This document shows positions 9,226-17,724 of a DNA stretch of 64,000 nucleotides, piece by piece. The notes below the pieces were generated by a model that was not told the DNA's origin, searched no databases, and saw only the letters and a list, made by a program, of their open reading frames with translations. Source of the DNA: Halalkalibacter akibai JCM 9157 (lineage in GTDB: Bacteria > Bacillota > Bacilli > Bacillales > Bacillaceae_D). Within the stretch, counting starts at the first letter, position 1. Each line of letters starts with the position of its first letter. The stretch lies in NCBI RefSeq assembly GCF_000513135.1, contig NZ_BAUV01000013.1, positions 27,802 to 91,801 on the forward strand, read 5' to 3'. The position numbers were made by a program, and so were the translations under genes.

Positions 9226-9753
9226 TTGTCTGATGATAAGCAACAAGTGATTACAGAGTGGTACTCACAATATAGTCAATCTATATACAGCTATATTTTA
9301 TTAATGACCAGAGAACAGCAGCTGGCTGAAGATCTGACCCAAGAGACGTTTATAAAAGCCTATAGATATTATGATTCTTTCAAAGGAGATTCAAGCTCAA
9401 AGACCTGGTTGTTTACCATTGCTAGAAATACAACGGTTGATTATGTTCGAGCGAGAAAGCCAGTTAATTACTTGAAGGAATTATTAAGTTTGAAAAAGGA
9501 AAAAGGTCCTTTGCCGGACGAGGTTGTGCAAATAAAGGAAACTTCTAGAGAGCTATATGACGCATTGAGTCAATTGAAGAAGTCATATCGCGATGTTATT
9601 ATTCTCAGAAAACTGAAGGAGTTCTCCACGAAAGAAACAGCGATGATCCTAAACTGTTCAGAGAGCAAAGTGAAGTCAACGTTAAGTAGAGCCATTCCAG
9701 CTTTAGAAAAACAGCTTCTGAAGGAGGGATATTTACATGAAAACTCAATTTGA
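9226..9753 (+). CDS. ECF-family RNA polymerase sigma factor
   Basis: The 175-residue protein has sigma region 2 at residues 10-80 (IYSYILLMTREQQLAEDLTQETFIKAY, SKTWLFTIARNTTVDYVR) and region 4 at 110-170 (YRDVIILRKLKEFSTKETAMILNCSESKVKSTLSRAI). It lacks regions 1 and 3, as ECF factors do. It would direct RNA polymerase to a small envelope-related regulon when freed from its anti-sigma. The start is TTG 9226 with AGGAGG 7 nt upstream. It overlaps the next gene by 17 nt, typical of a sigma/anti-sigma pair. An ECF-like promoter just upstream suggests autoregulation. Confidence 0.92.
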   Translation: MSDDKQQVITEWYSQYSQSIYSYILLMTREQQLAEDLTQETFIKAYRYYDSFKGDSSSKTWLFTIARNTTVDYVRARKPVNYLKELLSLKKEKGPLPDEVVQIKETSRELYDALSQLKKSYRDVIILRKLKEFSTKETAMILNCSESKVKSTLSRAIPALEKQLLKEGYLHENSI

Positions 9754-10507
9754 CGAACAGTTGAAGCAATTGGATCGAGATATCCACTGGGACCAACAGA
9801 GAAACGAAAAAATTAAGCAAAACGTTCTAGCTGAGATTGGAAAACAGGAAAGAAAAGCCTGGAAGTTCAAACCTTTTGTAATCGCATCAGTTAGCATGGC
9901 CGCCTTTGCTTTATTTGCCTTTTTAGTTGTAGGAAACATGAATCCAGTTAATGAAACTCCAAAACCAGCTGAAGTGGAGAATACAAGACCATTCGGAGAA
10001 GCAGAGGACACGGATAAGGAAAAAAGTATGTTTGAACATGAATGGGGAGAATTCAGGGATCCTTTAGATGATGAAGATGACGTGAAACTATCAGAGTTCG
10101 GCGGTTCATGGACTGAGGAAGACATGTTAAACGATCTCTCTGCAGGCATTATTTTAGCGCACCGTCAATTAAAGAAATTCGTTGAGGGTGATTGGAATCC
10201 TGATTATGATTCATTAGAAGACGAGCAGATTTATTTGGATCTTTCCTTATATATAGGTCAGGCGTCTACAGCAGCTTATCATTTATCTGCAGACAATTAT
10301 TTGTATGTCGATCTGGTAAACGTACACTCTGTCTTAGGAGAAGCCTATCGAAATAAGGATGATGCCGGAATGACATTAGCGTATCAAGTCGTCCATGATC
10401 TCGATGTAGCTTACAATGGCTTTGAGTCAGATAAGGATTCGTTTAAGGTTACTCTGTACCGGGATGCGACTTATGATGCGGTTAGGAGTTATTTAGGGAG
10501 GCAGTGA
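9737..10507 (+). CDS. Putative anti-sigma factor, single-pass membrane protein
   Basis: The 256-residue protein has a charged cytoplasmic N-terminus (residues 1-45), one membrane segment near 46-68 (FVIASVSMAAFALFAFLVVG) and a roughly 185-residue extracytoplasmic part rich in Asp and Glu. It overlaps the sigma gene by 17 nt, and this position and topology make it the partner anti-sigma factor. I do not recognise the outer domain. It has no HxxxCxxC zinc motif. The stop overlaps the convergent xylanase frame by 15 nt. The gene may instead encode another regulator of the sigma factor. Confidence 0.75.
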   Translation: MKTQFDEQLKQLDRDIHWDQQRNEKIKQNVLAEIGKQERKAWKFKPFVIASVSMAAFALFAFLVVGNMNPVNETPKPAEVENTRPFGEAEDTDKEKSMFEHEWGEFRDPLDDEDDVKLSEFGGSWTEEDMLNDLSAGIILAHRQLKKFVEGDWNPDYDSLEDEQIYLDLSLYIGQASTAAYHLSADNYLYVDLVNVHSVLGEAYRNKDDAGMTLAYQVVHDLDVAYNGFESDKDSFKVTLYRDATYDAVRSYLGRQ

Positions 10508-12360
10508 TGTTGGAAGCGCGGGGACGGTTCTTATGCTTCCTTTTATCTGGTGTTTTCTTCCAATGTGAATGTCATCGTCTAGACCTTCTGGCCAATTAAC
10601 AAGAAGGGTATCGGGTTCCCCGTTTGTTCCAACCTTTTCTACCTTAATCCAGTTGATCGAGAAGGCGTTACCCCCACCGCCGCCTCGGATGCCGATGTTC
10701 CCAATCAACCCATCAGCAGGTTGTGAACCTTCTAATTTGATTTCACTTGTTAACGTATAGCTTCCCATATTTACCATACCACTGTTGAAGAACGCAGGTA
10801 TATGCTTAGCCACTTCATTAGCAGAATACGGATAGCTGTTTACGTGCGCCCCATCAGCACTTGTATAACCACCATTCGAGTTATCTTTTATCCAACGTAC
10901 ACGAATAGAGCTAGTACCTTTTGCGGTGTAGTTAAAGCTTAAACGGTAAGTTGCGTCTTTTTCAGGAGTGAAAGCTACTTTTCCATCCTCATCTGTTGTG
11001 GACCAAGGCCACTGAGATGCGTCGTTGCCTAGTATGATATTGGCTCCGGACCAACTGTCTCCATTACCCGTATCATAAACATAGACACCGTCGATTTGCT
11101 TTTGTTCTTGATCTGTATCAGGTTCAATGTATTCGTGAGTGGCTAGAAATTTATCAGTGTAGAGAATACCTAGCAATGCTTTTTTGGCATGTCCGTCATA
11201 GTCATACGGCATAGCAAATTCGCCACCCTTCCAGCCATCGCGTACATCTCTCACACCGGCAAGTTTCACAGTTTCAATGACTTTTGGATTGCCAGTAGTA
11301 TTGGCTGGACCTGCAGCATAATTTCGATAGATTTGGAACAACTCAGCATACTTCATTCCTTGATTATTTTCATTCTCAGGAGTTAGCTCACCAGGTGGTA
11401 AAGCAATGTCCATCTCGGTAATATGAACCTTGACTCCTGGCAATGTCGCAAACAATTTGATGTTTTCCTCAACATTTTGGACATTAGTAGAAAGGTTGTA
11501 GTGCCCCTGCATACCAATCACTTCGATCAAAGGTTTACCATTTGGTCGAACATCTGCATACCGCTCATTAATATCTTTTACCATCTCATAAGTTACGCGA
11601 GCTTTGTTAGGAGAATCAAGACCAAAATCATTGTAGACTAGTTTGAGGTCCCACCCATTGCGGTCAACAACTTCGGCAGCTTTCAAGAAAGCAAACTCTA
11701 CCCATTCCCAGCCGAGCGCCATATACCAGCCTTCTCCTTTGGCTAAGGACGCTCTCCAATCGGCAGGTCTGCAGTTCCGATAGCTTCGTTTACAACATCT
11801 ATACCCTCAAGACGACTGCCGTAGTAGCCAAGTACATTCTCGATATGAGTATTAAGATTTTCTAGAGCCGTTTCTCGATCAAATTCACCAGACTGACCAT
11901 ATCTAGCCGGTGGCGCATCCCACATCCACGTAGGTGTTTGTGAATGCCACGCGAGAGTATGTCCGTAAAAAAGCATATCTGAGTTTCGATCAGAATAGGC
12001 TTTCATCGCGTTATCGGCACTAGTGTATGTAAAGATGCCCTTTTCTCTTTGAGTACTCTCAGGTTTCATCTCATTCCCCGGTGTATATGAAGCGTAATTG
12101 TAAAGTAATCCCTCGATTTCCCCTCGACCAAAAATACCAAAGGAGAAATAATCTTTATATTCATCCTTTAGTGCTGGGTAATGTTCAAAAGTCATGCCAG
12201 TGGGAGGTAAGTCATCGTTGGTAGCAGCTATGGCAGTGAATAAGCCGTTATTTAAGAGCGAAGCCACCAATAGGACTGATAAGGATAGCAACAAAGCTTG
12301 TCTAGATGCGGATTTACTTGACATTGAAACTAGCTGTTTAAGAGATCGTTTAGAATTCAT
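10493..12360 (-). pseudogene. Secreted GH10 endo-1,4-beta-xylanase split by a frameshift
   Basis: Two consecutive frames make one enzyme. The first (12360-11743) has a signal peptide (residues 20-46, ending AIAA) and the GH10 block up to the acid/base glutamate in DVVNEA (about E192), then runs into stop at GERP. The second carries on with WRASLAKGEGWYMALGWEW read from 11756 downward, the GH10 (D)WRxS block, then QGHYNL and the nucleophile in HITEMDIA. A single missing base near 11757-11762 restores one frame. After the catalytic domain comes a beta-sandwich module (SWSGANIILGND to GGNAFSINWIKVEKVG), probably carbohydrate-binding. The last 15 or so residues are encoded by an inserted REP-like repeat. 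AGGAGG stands 9 nt before ATG. It may be a real null allele or a sequencing error. Confidence 0.85.
10512..10540 (+). repeat. REP-like 29-nt repeat, copy 1
   Basis: The copy has the pattern GGAAGC, GGGGACGGTTCT, TGCTTCC, an imperfect palindrome by its ends. It lies between the anti-sigma and xylanase genes and supplies the end of the xylanase frame. Confidence 0.85.
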
Positions 12361-12532
12361 GAAATTTTGCCTCCTCTAAAAAGAATGTCCCCCTGTTTTA
12401 TTTTGAGTGGGGCAACTCAATGTTCAGGTTCATGCCGCTTTGTTATCGCACAACAAGAATAAGTTTTTTTAGATCATTGTTATTTTTTCTCACCCTTTCC
12501 ATTACACTTTTTTAATTCTTGTTAGTCGATAA

Positions 12533-12592
12533 GTTAACAATAACAATTAAGTCTCATTGTTAACTTGTATACAAGCATACTAGTATACTCAA
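12533..12592. promoter_or_regulatory. Palindrome-dense control region upstream of the GH10 xylanase
   Basis: Three inverted repeats are packed together. GTTAACAAT (12533-12541) faces ATTGTTAAC (12556-12564). CTTGTATACAAG is a 12-bp palindrome at 12564-12575. ATACTAGTAT is a 10-bp palindrome at 12577-12586. They lie about 170-230 nt before the xylanase start, where repressor binding would be expected. The CTTGTATACAAG word resembles GntR/AraR-type operators, but the regulator is unknown. Confidence 0.5.
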
Positions 12593-12659
12593 AACTTATT
12601 ATACTATTTATGTAAGGGTTTTCAAGTTAAATTTTGACAACTATTGGGGGGAGAGAGGG

Positions 12660-12861
12660 GGAAGCGGGGGGACGGTTCTTGTGCTTCCTATTTTGTCAGT
12701 AGCCATAAAGTATTAATATGGCCATGAACTGAATAGATGGTACGGAATCGGAATGAAGATGGTTTGGGGTGGTTATGTGGGTTTACAAATGCATTGCTAT
12801 AAGCTTAGTATATTAAAGTTTTTTGTACTCTAAGGAAGCAAGAGAACCATCCCTATACTTG
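12660..12861 (+). repeat. REP-bounded intergenic element, unit 1
   Basis: A forward REP-like copy (12660-12688) and an inverted one (12834-12861) bound about 145 nt of non-coding DNA containing AAAGTATTAATATGG and GGTGGTTATGTGGGTTT. Unit 2 immediately downstream has the same design and diverged but alignable sequence, so this behaves like a REPIN or MITE. The gene-free stretch 12361-13106 holds these two units plus the palindromes upstream. Confidence 0.7.
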
Positions 12862-12908
12862 GTTGGAAATTATCTGTTAAACTAACCATATGATGTAATG
12901 AAGATATT

Positions 12909-13089
12909 GGAAGATTTGGAGACGGTTCTTATGCTTTCTACTAGGCAGCAGGCAGTAATAAAGTATTAATATGGAGTAAAGAATGACGATAGTTGGGGGT
13001 GGTTATGTAGGTTTTTAAATGCTTGCTATTAACTTAGTGTATTGAGTTTTTGTACTCGAAGGAAGCAAGAGAACCGTCCCTATGCTTCC
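12909..13089 (+). repeat. REP-bounded intergenic element, unit 2
   Basis: It has the same architecture as unit 1: forward REP-like copy 12909-12938, shared core (AAAGTATTAATATGG, GGTGGTTATGTAGG, AGTTTTTGTACTC), inverted copy 13061-13089. The right REP copy ends 17 nt before the next gene's start codon. Confidence 0.7.
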
Positions 13090-13106
13090 CTTGAAAGGAT
13101 GATTTG

Positions 13107-14066
13107 GTGAGTCAAACAAAAAATGAAAATCTAACTTTTCATGGTAAGTTAACATTTAAGGAATTCAAAATATATAACATCTTTCACAGTAGAAAAGCTC
13201 AAGTCGTAATGTTTGTGGTATCATTCTTTGCTGCCTTTTTTATGTGGTCCACTCTTCGTTCGACCCCTAGTTCTTTTCTTGATTTTCAGTTAGTTATCAC
13301 TTCTATTTTATTTGGTGTAATAGGGGTGTTCATGTTGTATACCGTGACAAACAGACAGGCACGTAAACATTTTTACAGTGAGTCTTTTATGAAGTTAAAA
13401 CAAAGTTACACGGTAAACAAAGACGGTATTATTCTAGAGACCGAGCGCAGTAAGGCTAATTTTCAATGGTCTGATGTGATATCCGCTCATGAGCTTGAAA
13501 GTCTATTTCTAGTCTATGTTGCGAAAGCAAAAGCAATGGTGATTCCTAAGAGGTACTTTGAAACAGACCAGGACATTTCTAAGTTTAAATCATTTCTTAC
13601 AACTGAATTAGAGTCAAAAAAGGTTAAGTTGAGTGCAGAAGGCAAAGAGGTATCCGTCAACCATCGACTTCTTGCTACAATGAATCATGTTTTTGCACTA
13701 ATTCCTATACCAGTATTAAATTTTACTATTACGTTTTTATATTGGTTTATTTTGAAATACAATTCGAAATTCTTGAATCACCACGGGAAACAGTCAATAA
13801 ATTTTCAGTTAAGCTTTTCTATGTATGGTACATTTCTGTTTCTTTTCTGGGTATCTTTTAATCTATTGTTCCAAGATACTGGTTCAGGAAGTAGCCTGCT
13901 GATCACATTTATTACGGTTGCTGTTGGTATTGTGATGGTATTATTCTATATCATTACGATTTTTGTAGCGATGGTTGCGTCATTATTAGGTAAAGAGTTT
14001 CGGTATCCTTTGACAATTAAGTTTCTCGGAAAGCGCGGGGCCAGTTCTCGTAGTTCTCAGTTATAG
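13107..14066 (+). CDS. Membrane protein: YcxB-like domain fused to DUF4870-like domain
   Basis: The roughly 319-residue membrane protein has two parts. Residues 1-180 show two membrane segments and then a soluble stretch (SYTVNKDGIILETERSKAN, FQWSDVISAHELES, MVIPKRYF) like the YcxB family. Residues 190-310 (MNHVFALIPIPVLNFTITFL, LNHHGKQSINFQLSFSMYG, FRYPLTIKFL) match the DUF4870/Tic20-like four-helix domain, whose NxxH..Q.INFQ motif is visible. I know these as separate proteins. Function is unknown. The start is probably GTG 13107 with AAAGGA upstream, though TTG 13104 is possible. The final residues (GKRGASSRSSQL) come from DNA resembling the REP-like repeat. Confidence 0.75.
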   Translation: MSQTKNENLTFHGKLTFKEFKIYNIFHSRKAQVVMFVVSFFAAFFMWSTLRSTPSSFLDFQLVITSILFGVIGVFMLYTVTNRQARKHFYSESFMKLKQSYTVNKDGIILETERSKANFQWSDVISAHELESLFLVYVAKAKAMVIPKRYFETDQDISKFKSFLTTELESKKVKLSAEGKEVSVNHRLLATMNHVFALIPIPVLNFTITFLYWFILKYNSKFLNHHGKQSINFQLSFSMYGTFLFLFWVSFNLLFQDTGSGSSLLITFITVAVGIVMVLFYIITIFVAMVASLLGKEFRYPLTIKFLGKRGASSRSSQL

Positions 14067-14146
14067 GGGAATTAGAGGCGGTGCTCGGGAGGATTTGTTG
14101 GGAGAAAAGTGAATTACAGTGGAAGATGTGAATATATACCGTAACA

Positions 14147-14178
14147 AGGGACCTCTTAACGTAAAGTAAGAGGTCCCT
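14147..14178. terminator. Bidirectional hairpin between convergent genes
   Basis: A perfect 12-bp stem (AGGGACCTCTTA with TAAGAGGTCCCT) encloses an 8-nt loop between the fusion membrane protein and nagP, which converge here. Confidence 0.7.
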
Positions 14179-14198
14179 GTGTTGTAAGTAGGTTACTA

Positions 14199-14227
14199 GG
14201 AAGCACGAGAACCGTCCCTATGCTTCC
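14199..14227 (-). repeat. REP-like 29-nt repeat, reaching into the nagP stop
   Basis: An inverted copy (GGAAGCACGAGAACCGTCCC, then TATGCTTCC). Its right end provides the last two codons and stop codon of nagP. Confidence 0.85.
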
Positions 14228-15606
14228 TTCTTCTTCATCTCTTTCATAATATTGCTTACAAATTCAACATCTGTTCCGACAATGACTTGAATATTATTTT
14301 TGTCTATTTTCATGACGCCTTTCGCTCCATTTTTCTTTAAAGCGCCTTCATTTATTTTAGTCATATCTACTACTTGTAATCGTAGTCTTGTTGCACAGTT
14401 ATCAATAGAGGTTACATTATCTAGTCCCCCAAGTGCCTCTGTAAAGATCGTTGCCATGTCATGGTATTTATCACCAGATGACGTTGCGATACTTTCTGAG
14501 TCTTGTGCAAGAAGTTCCTCATCATCCTCACGACCAGGCGTTTTTAAATCTAATACACGAATTAATACATAGAAAATAACAAAATAAATAAATCCATATA
14601 AAAGCCCAATGCCAGCTAATAGTAATGGTTTCTGAGCGATCCCGAAGTTCAACATGTAATCAATAAACCCAGCCGAGAACCCAAACCCATGTCGAATTTC
14701 AAGCAGGTAGGTAATAGACATGGAAGCACCGGTTAAGAGAGCGTGAATTCCATATAATATAGGAGATAAAAACATAAATGAAAATTCAATTGGTTCTGTA
14801 ATACCAGTTAAAAACGATGTGAGAGCTAATCCTATAAACATCCCTGTTACTTGTTTTCTTTTTTCTTTCTTAGCGGTAAGGATCATAGCTAAGCAAGCAG
14901 CTGGAAGTCCAAACATCATCACTGGGAAGAAGCCGGTCATAAATACTCCCGCAGATGGATCACCAGCAAAGAAGCGGTTCAAGTCACCTGTTGCTCCGTT
15001 AAATTCACCAAATACAAACCAAACTAAACTGTTTAAGACGTGATGAAGACCTATTGGAATAAGAAGTCGATTTAATGTACCGAAAACACCAGCACCTAAA
15101 GCTCCTGCGTCAATAATCCATTGACCGACTCCATTAATGAATTCTTGAATAGGTGGCCAAACAACGCCAAAAACTCCTGCTAATAGAACCATTGTTGCAG
15201 CTGTCACAATCGGGACAAATCGTCTTCCTGCGAAAAATCCAAGCCATTGTGGGAGCTGAATATTGTGGAAACGATTATACAAGAGTCCGGCAATGATACC
15301 GCTTAAAATTCCTCCTAAAACAGCCATATTAATATTTTCGTTAATAGCTTGTGTACCGTTTACAAGAACAAAATAACCAATGGCACCGGCTAGTGCAGCG
15401 GAACCGTTATTATCATGGGCGAAACCGATGGCAACTCCAATAGCAAAAATGAGGGCCAAATTATCAAAGATTGCAGCTCCAGCTCCAGCCATAAAAGGCA
15501 TGTTTAGTAAATCTTCTTGACCTAACCGCAAGAGCAAGGCTGCAGCAGGGAGAGCGGCGATTGGTAGCATTAATGATTTACCAATTCTTTGTAAGAAACT
15601 TAGCAT
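14218..15606 (-). CDS. nagP: PTS N-acetylglucosamine transporter, EIICB
   Basis: The protein (462 residues from ATG 15606) has the EIIC membrane domain (residues 1-350; GLHHVLNSLVWF, TGITEPIEFSFMFLSP) and a C-terminal EIIB domain (residues 385-460). The phosphorylated cysteine lies in DNCATRLRL. There is no EIIA domain, so phosphate must come from another EIIA. It imports GlcNAc and delivers GlcNAc-6-phosphate to the divergent nagA and nagB. An in-frame ATG lies 21 nt upstream, but AAAGGAG followed by 9 nt favours 15606. The stop codon lies inside a REP-like repeat. Candidate NagR operators lie upstream. Confidence 0.93.
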   Translation of the reverse strand: MLSFLQRIGKSLMLPIAALPAAALLLRLGQEDLLNMPFMAGAGAAIFDNLALIFAIGVAIGFAHDNNGSAALAGAIGYFVLVNGTQAINENINMAVLGGILSGIIAGLLYNRFHNIQLPQWLGFFAGRRFVPIVTAATMVLLAGVFGVVWPPIQEFINGVGQWIIDAGALGAGVFGTLNRLLIPIGLHHVLNSLVWFVFGEFNGATGDLNRFFAGDPSAGVFMTGFFPVMMFGLPAACLAMILTAKKEKRKQVTGMFIGLALTSFLTGITEPIEFSFMFLSPILYGIHALLTGASMSITYLLEIRHGFGFSAGFIDYMLNFGIAQKPLLLAGIGLLYGFIYFVIFYVLIRVLDLKTPGREDDEELLAQDSESIATSSGDKYHDMATIFTEALGGLDNVTSIDNCATRLRLQVVDMTKINEGALKKNGAKGVMKIDKNNIQVIVGTDVEFVSNIMKEMKKKEA

Positions 15607-15659
15607 GATATCCAACTCCTTTTTCATGTAATATTCATTATCATAGCCCAGAAAAAACT

Positions 15660-15675
15660 AGTTGTCTATACAATT
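15660..15675. promoter_or_regulatory. Candidate NagR (dre-type) operator in front of nagP
   Basis: AGTTGTCTATACAATT (reverse strand AATTGTATAGACAACT) resembles the Bacillus GlcNAc-responsive operator with its T-n-G-T-A-T-A-G-A-C core. It lies 54 nt before the nagP start. Confidence 0.6.
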
Positions 15676-15735
15676 TTAAAGGTGGACAAGCTTAATTTTA
15701 TTGTTATTGTTGATAAAAAGATAGCTTGTGTGTAG

Positions 15736-15752
15736 AATTGGTATATACAGAT
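15736..15752. promoter_or_regulatory. Candidate NagR (dre-type) operator in front of nagA
   Basis: AATTGGTATATACAGAT shows the TTGGTATA left arm of the dre consensus with a weaker right arm. It lies 30 nt before the nagA start, matching divergent control by one repressor. Confidence 0.55.
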
Positions 15753-15781
15753 TATGAAAAACAGTAGCAGTGGAGGATTAT

Positions 15782-16981
15782 ATGGGAGAGAACAGTACGT
15801 TACTTATTAAAAATGTTCCTATTTACACAACTGAGGGCAAAATTGAGAATGGGTTTGTGAGAATGACGGATGGGGTTTTTAGCGAAGTTGGTGAACACGA
15901 ACCATCTACTAGCGACGGAATTGAAGTCCTTTCGTTATCTGATGAGTATTGCGTGCTTCCTGGTTTTATTGATCTGCATATTCACGGATCACATGGGGCC
16001 GATACGATGGATGCTACGATCCCATCGCTCGCTACTATGGCTCGGAATCTTCCAAAAGAAGGGACGACCAGCTTTCTTGCAACAACGATCACTCAGTCTA
16101 TCGAGAATATTGAAGAGGCACTGGAAAATGTCTCAAATTATTGTACGTCCGTGCAACAGGAAGCAGTTGCTGAAATTCTAGGAGTCCACTTAGAGGGTCC
16201 TTTTATTTCAACAGAAAGAGCCGGGGCTCAGCCTCATTCACATATCATGACTCCGAATCAAACTCTTTTTGATAAATGGCAGAAGATTTCTGGCCATCGA
16301 ATCAAGCTTGTCACAACCGCTCCAGAGCTTGAGAACGGAATCGAGTTTGTTCAAAACTTGAAAAATCAAGGTGTAGTGGCATCTGTTGGTCACTCCGATG
16401 CGAAATATGAGCAAGTAAAAGAGGCGATTGAGCAGGGGGTAACTCATGTCACTCATTTATACAATGGAATGAGAGGGCTACACCACCGCGAACCAGGTGT
16501 TGTCGGGGCCGCATTAACTCATGAAGAGTTATTAGTTGAAATGATTGTAGATGGAATTCATATTCATCCTGCAGTTGTGAAAAGTACGTTTTTAGCTAAA
16601 GGTGCCAGTAATCTTGTCCTCGTAACAGATGCAATGCGAGCGAAGGGGCTGAATGACGGAACCTACGATCTGGGCGGACAGCTAGTGAATGTTACTGACG
16701 GTAAAGCCCTTTTAGAAGATGGGACTCTTGCTGGAAGTGTGTTGACAATGGATCAGGCACTAAGAAATATGATTGAGTTCACGGGCTGTTCATTAGAGGA
16801 TATTGTGAAAATGACTTCGGAAAACCCAGCTAAACAGCTAGGTGTTTGGAACCGTAAAGGAAGCATTACAGTTGGGAAAGATGCAGATCTGACCATTATA
16901 GACAAAGACCTAACCGTTGTGATGACCATTTGTAAAGGGAAAGTAGCTTACCAAAGGAGGAATGAACATGAATCTAATTGA
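15782..16981 (+). CDS. nagA: N-acetylglucosamine-6-phosphate deacetylase
   Basis: The roughly 399-residue amidohydrolase removes acetate from GlcNAc-6-phosphate to give glucosamine-6-phosphate. Metal-binding text is present: DLHIHGSHG near residue 60, HLEGPFI near 130, VGHSDA near 195, HLYNGMRGLHHREPG near 217, DGIHIHP and VTDAMRAKG. The start ATG 15782 has GGAGG 5 nt upstream; a GTG at 15770 is in frame but precedes the ribosome binding site. It overlaps nagB by 14 nt. Confidence 0.95.
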   Translation: MGENSTLLIKNVPIYTTEGKIENGFVRMTDGVFSEVGEHEPSTSDGIEVLSLSDEYCVLPGFIDLHIHGSHGADTMDATIPSLATMARNLPKEGTTSFLATTITQSIENIEEALENVSNYCTSVQQEAVAEILGVHLEGPFISTERAGAQPHSHIMTPNQTLFDKWQKISGHRIKLVTTAPELENGIEFVQNLKNQGVVASVGHSDAKYEQVKEAIEQGVTHVTHLYNGMRGLHHREPGVVGAALTHEELLVEMIVDGIHIHPAVVKSTFLAKGASNLVLVTDAMRAKGLNDGTYDLGGQLVNVTDGKALLEDGTLAGSVLTMDQALRNMIEFTGCSLEDIVKMTSENPAKQLGVWNRKGSITVGKDADLTIIDKDLTVVMTICKGKVAYQRRNEHESN

Positions 16982-17708
16982 AGTAAGAGATTATGAGGAA
17001 ATGAGTCAGATTGCAGCTGATTATCTGGTCAAGCAGGTTAGAAAAAATCCCGCTTCCGTGTTAGGACTTGCGACGGGCGGAACTCCTCAAAAAATGTATG
17101 AGTTGTTAATCGCTGATCACAAGAAAAACAAAACGAATTACAACACAATCACGACGTTTAATCTTGACGAGTACATGGGATTAAAGCCTACTGACCCAAC
17201 TAGTTATAGATATTATATGGATCAAAATCTCTTTAATCATATTAATGTGCAAGAAAAGAACATTAATCTACCGAGCGGGCTTGCGGCCAACGTGGAAGAG
17301 GAGTGTAAGAAATACGAAGTACGTATCCAAGAAAAAGGCGGAATTGATCTTCAAATCCTTGGCATTGGTTCGAACGGACATATTGGTTTTAATGAACCTA
17401 GAACAGCTTTTTCAAGTCGGACTCATGTCGTTAATCTAACTGCTTCGACAAGAGAAGCAAATGCGAGATTCTTTGATTCGATTAAGGAAGTGCCGACACA
17501 GGCGATCACTATGGGGATTGCCACTATTATGGAGAGCAAGGAAATTTTATTACTTGTATCGGGAGAAGAAAAAGCTGACGCGATGAAGCGGCTGTTTTCT
17601 CAAGAAGAACCGAATGAACAATTCCCAGCATCTATTTTAAAAAATCACCCACATGTTACAATAGTGGCAGATAAAAAAGCGCTTAAAGGTGTTGTCGTCC
17701 CTGTTTGA
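16968..17708 (+). CDS. nagB: Glucosamine-6-phosphate deaminase
   Basis: The roughly 246-residue protein converts glucosamine-6-phosphate to fructose-6-phosphate and ammonia. Family motifs are ATGGTPQKMYELL near residue 36, FNLDEYMGL (catalytic Asp) near 68 and LGIGSNGHIGFNEP near 128. ATG 16962 sits only 1 nt after AAAGGAGG, whereas ATG 16968 has a 7-nt spacing and is preferred. It is translationally coupled to nagA and followed by the nagR frame. Confidence 0.95.
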   Translation: MNLIEVRDYEEMSQIAADYLVKQVRKNPASVLGLATGGTPQKMYELLIADHKKNKTNYNTITTFNLDEYMGLKPTDPTSYRYYMDQNLFNHINVQEKNINLPSGLAANVEEECKKYEVRIQEKGGIDLQILGIGSNGHIGFNEPRTAFSSRTHVVNLTASTREANARFFDSIKEVPTQAITMGIATIMESKEILLLVSGEEKADAMKRLFSQEEPNEQFPASILKNHPHVTIVADKKALKGVVVPV

Positions 17709-17724
17709 AAGGAGGAGACGCAAA

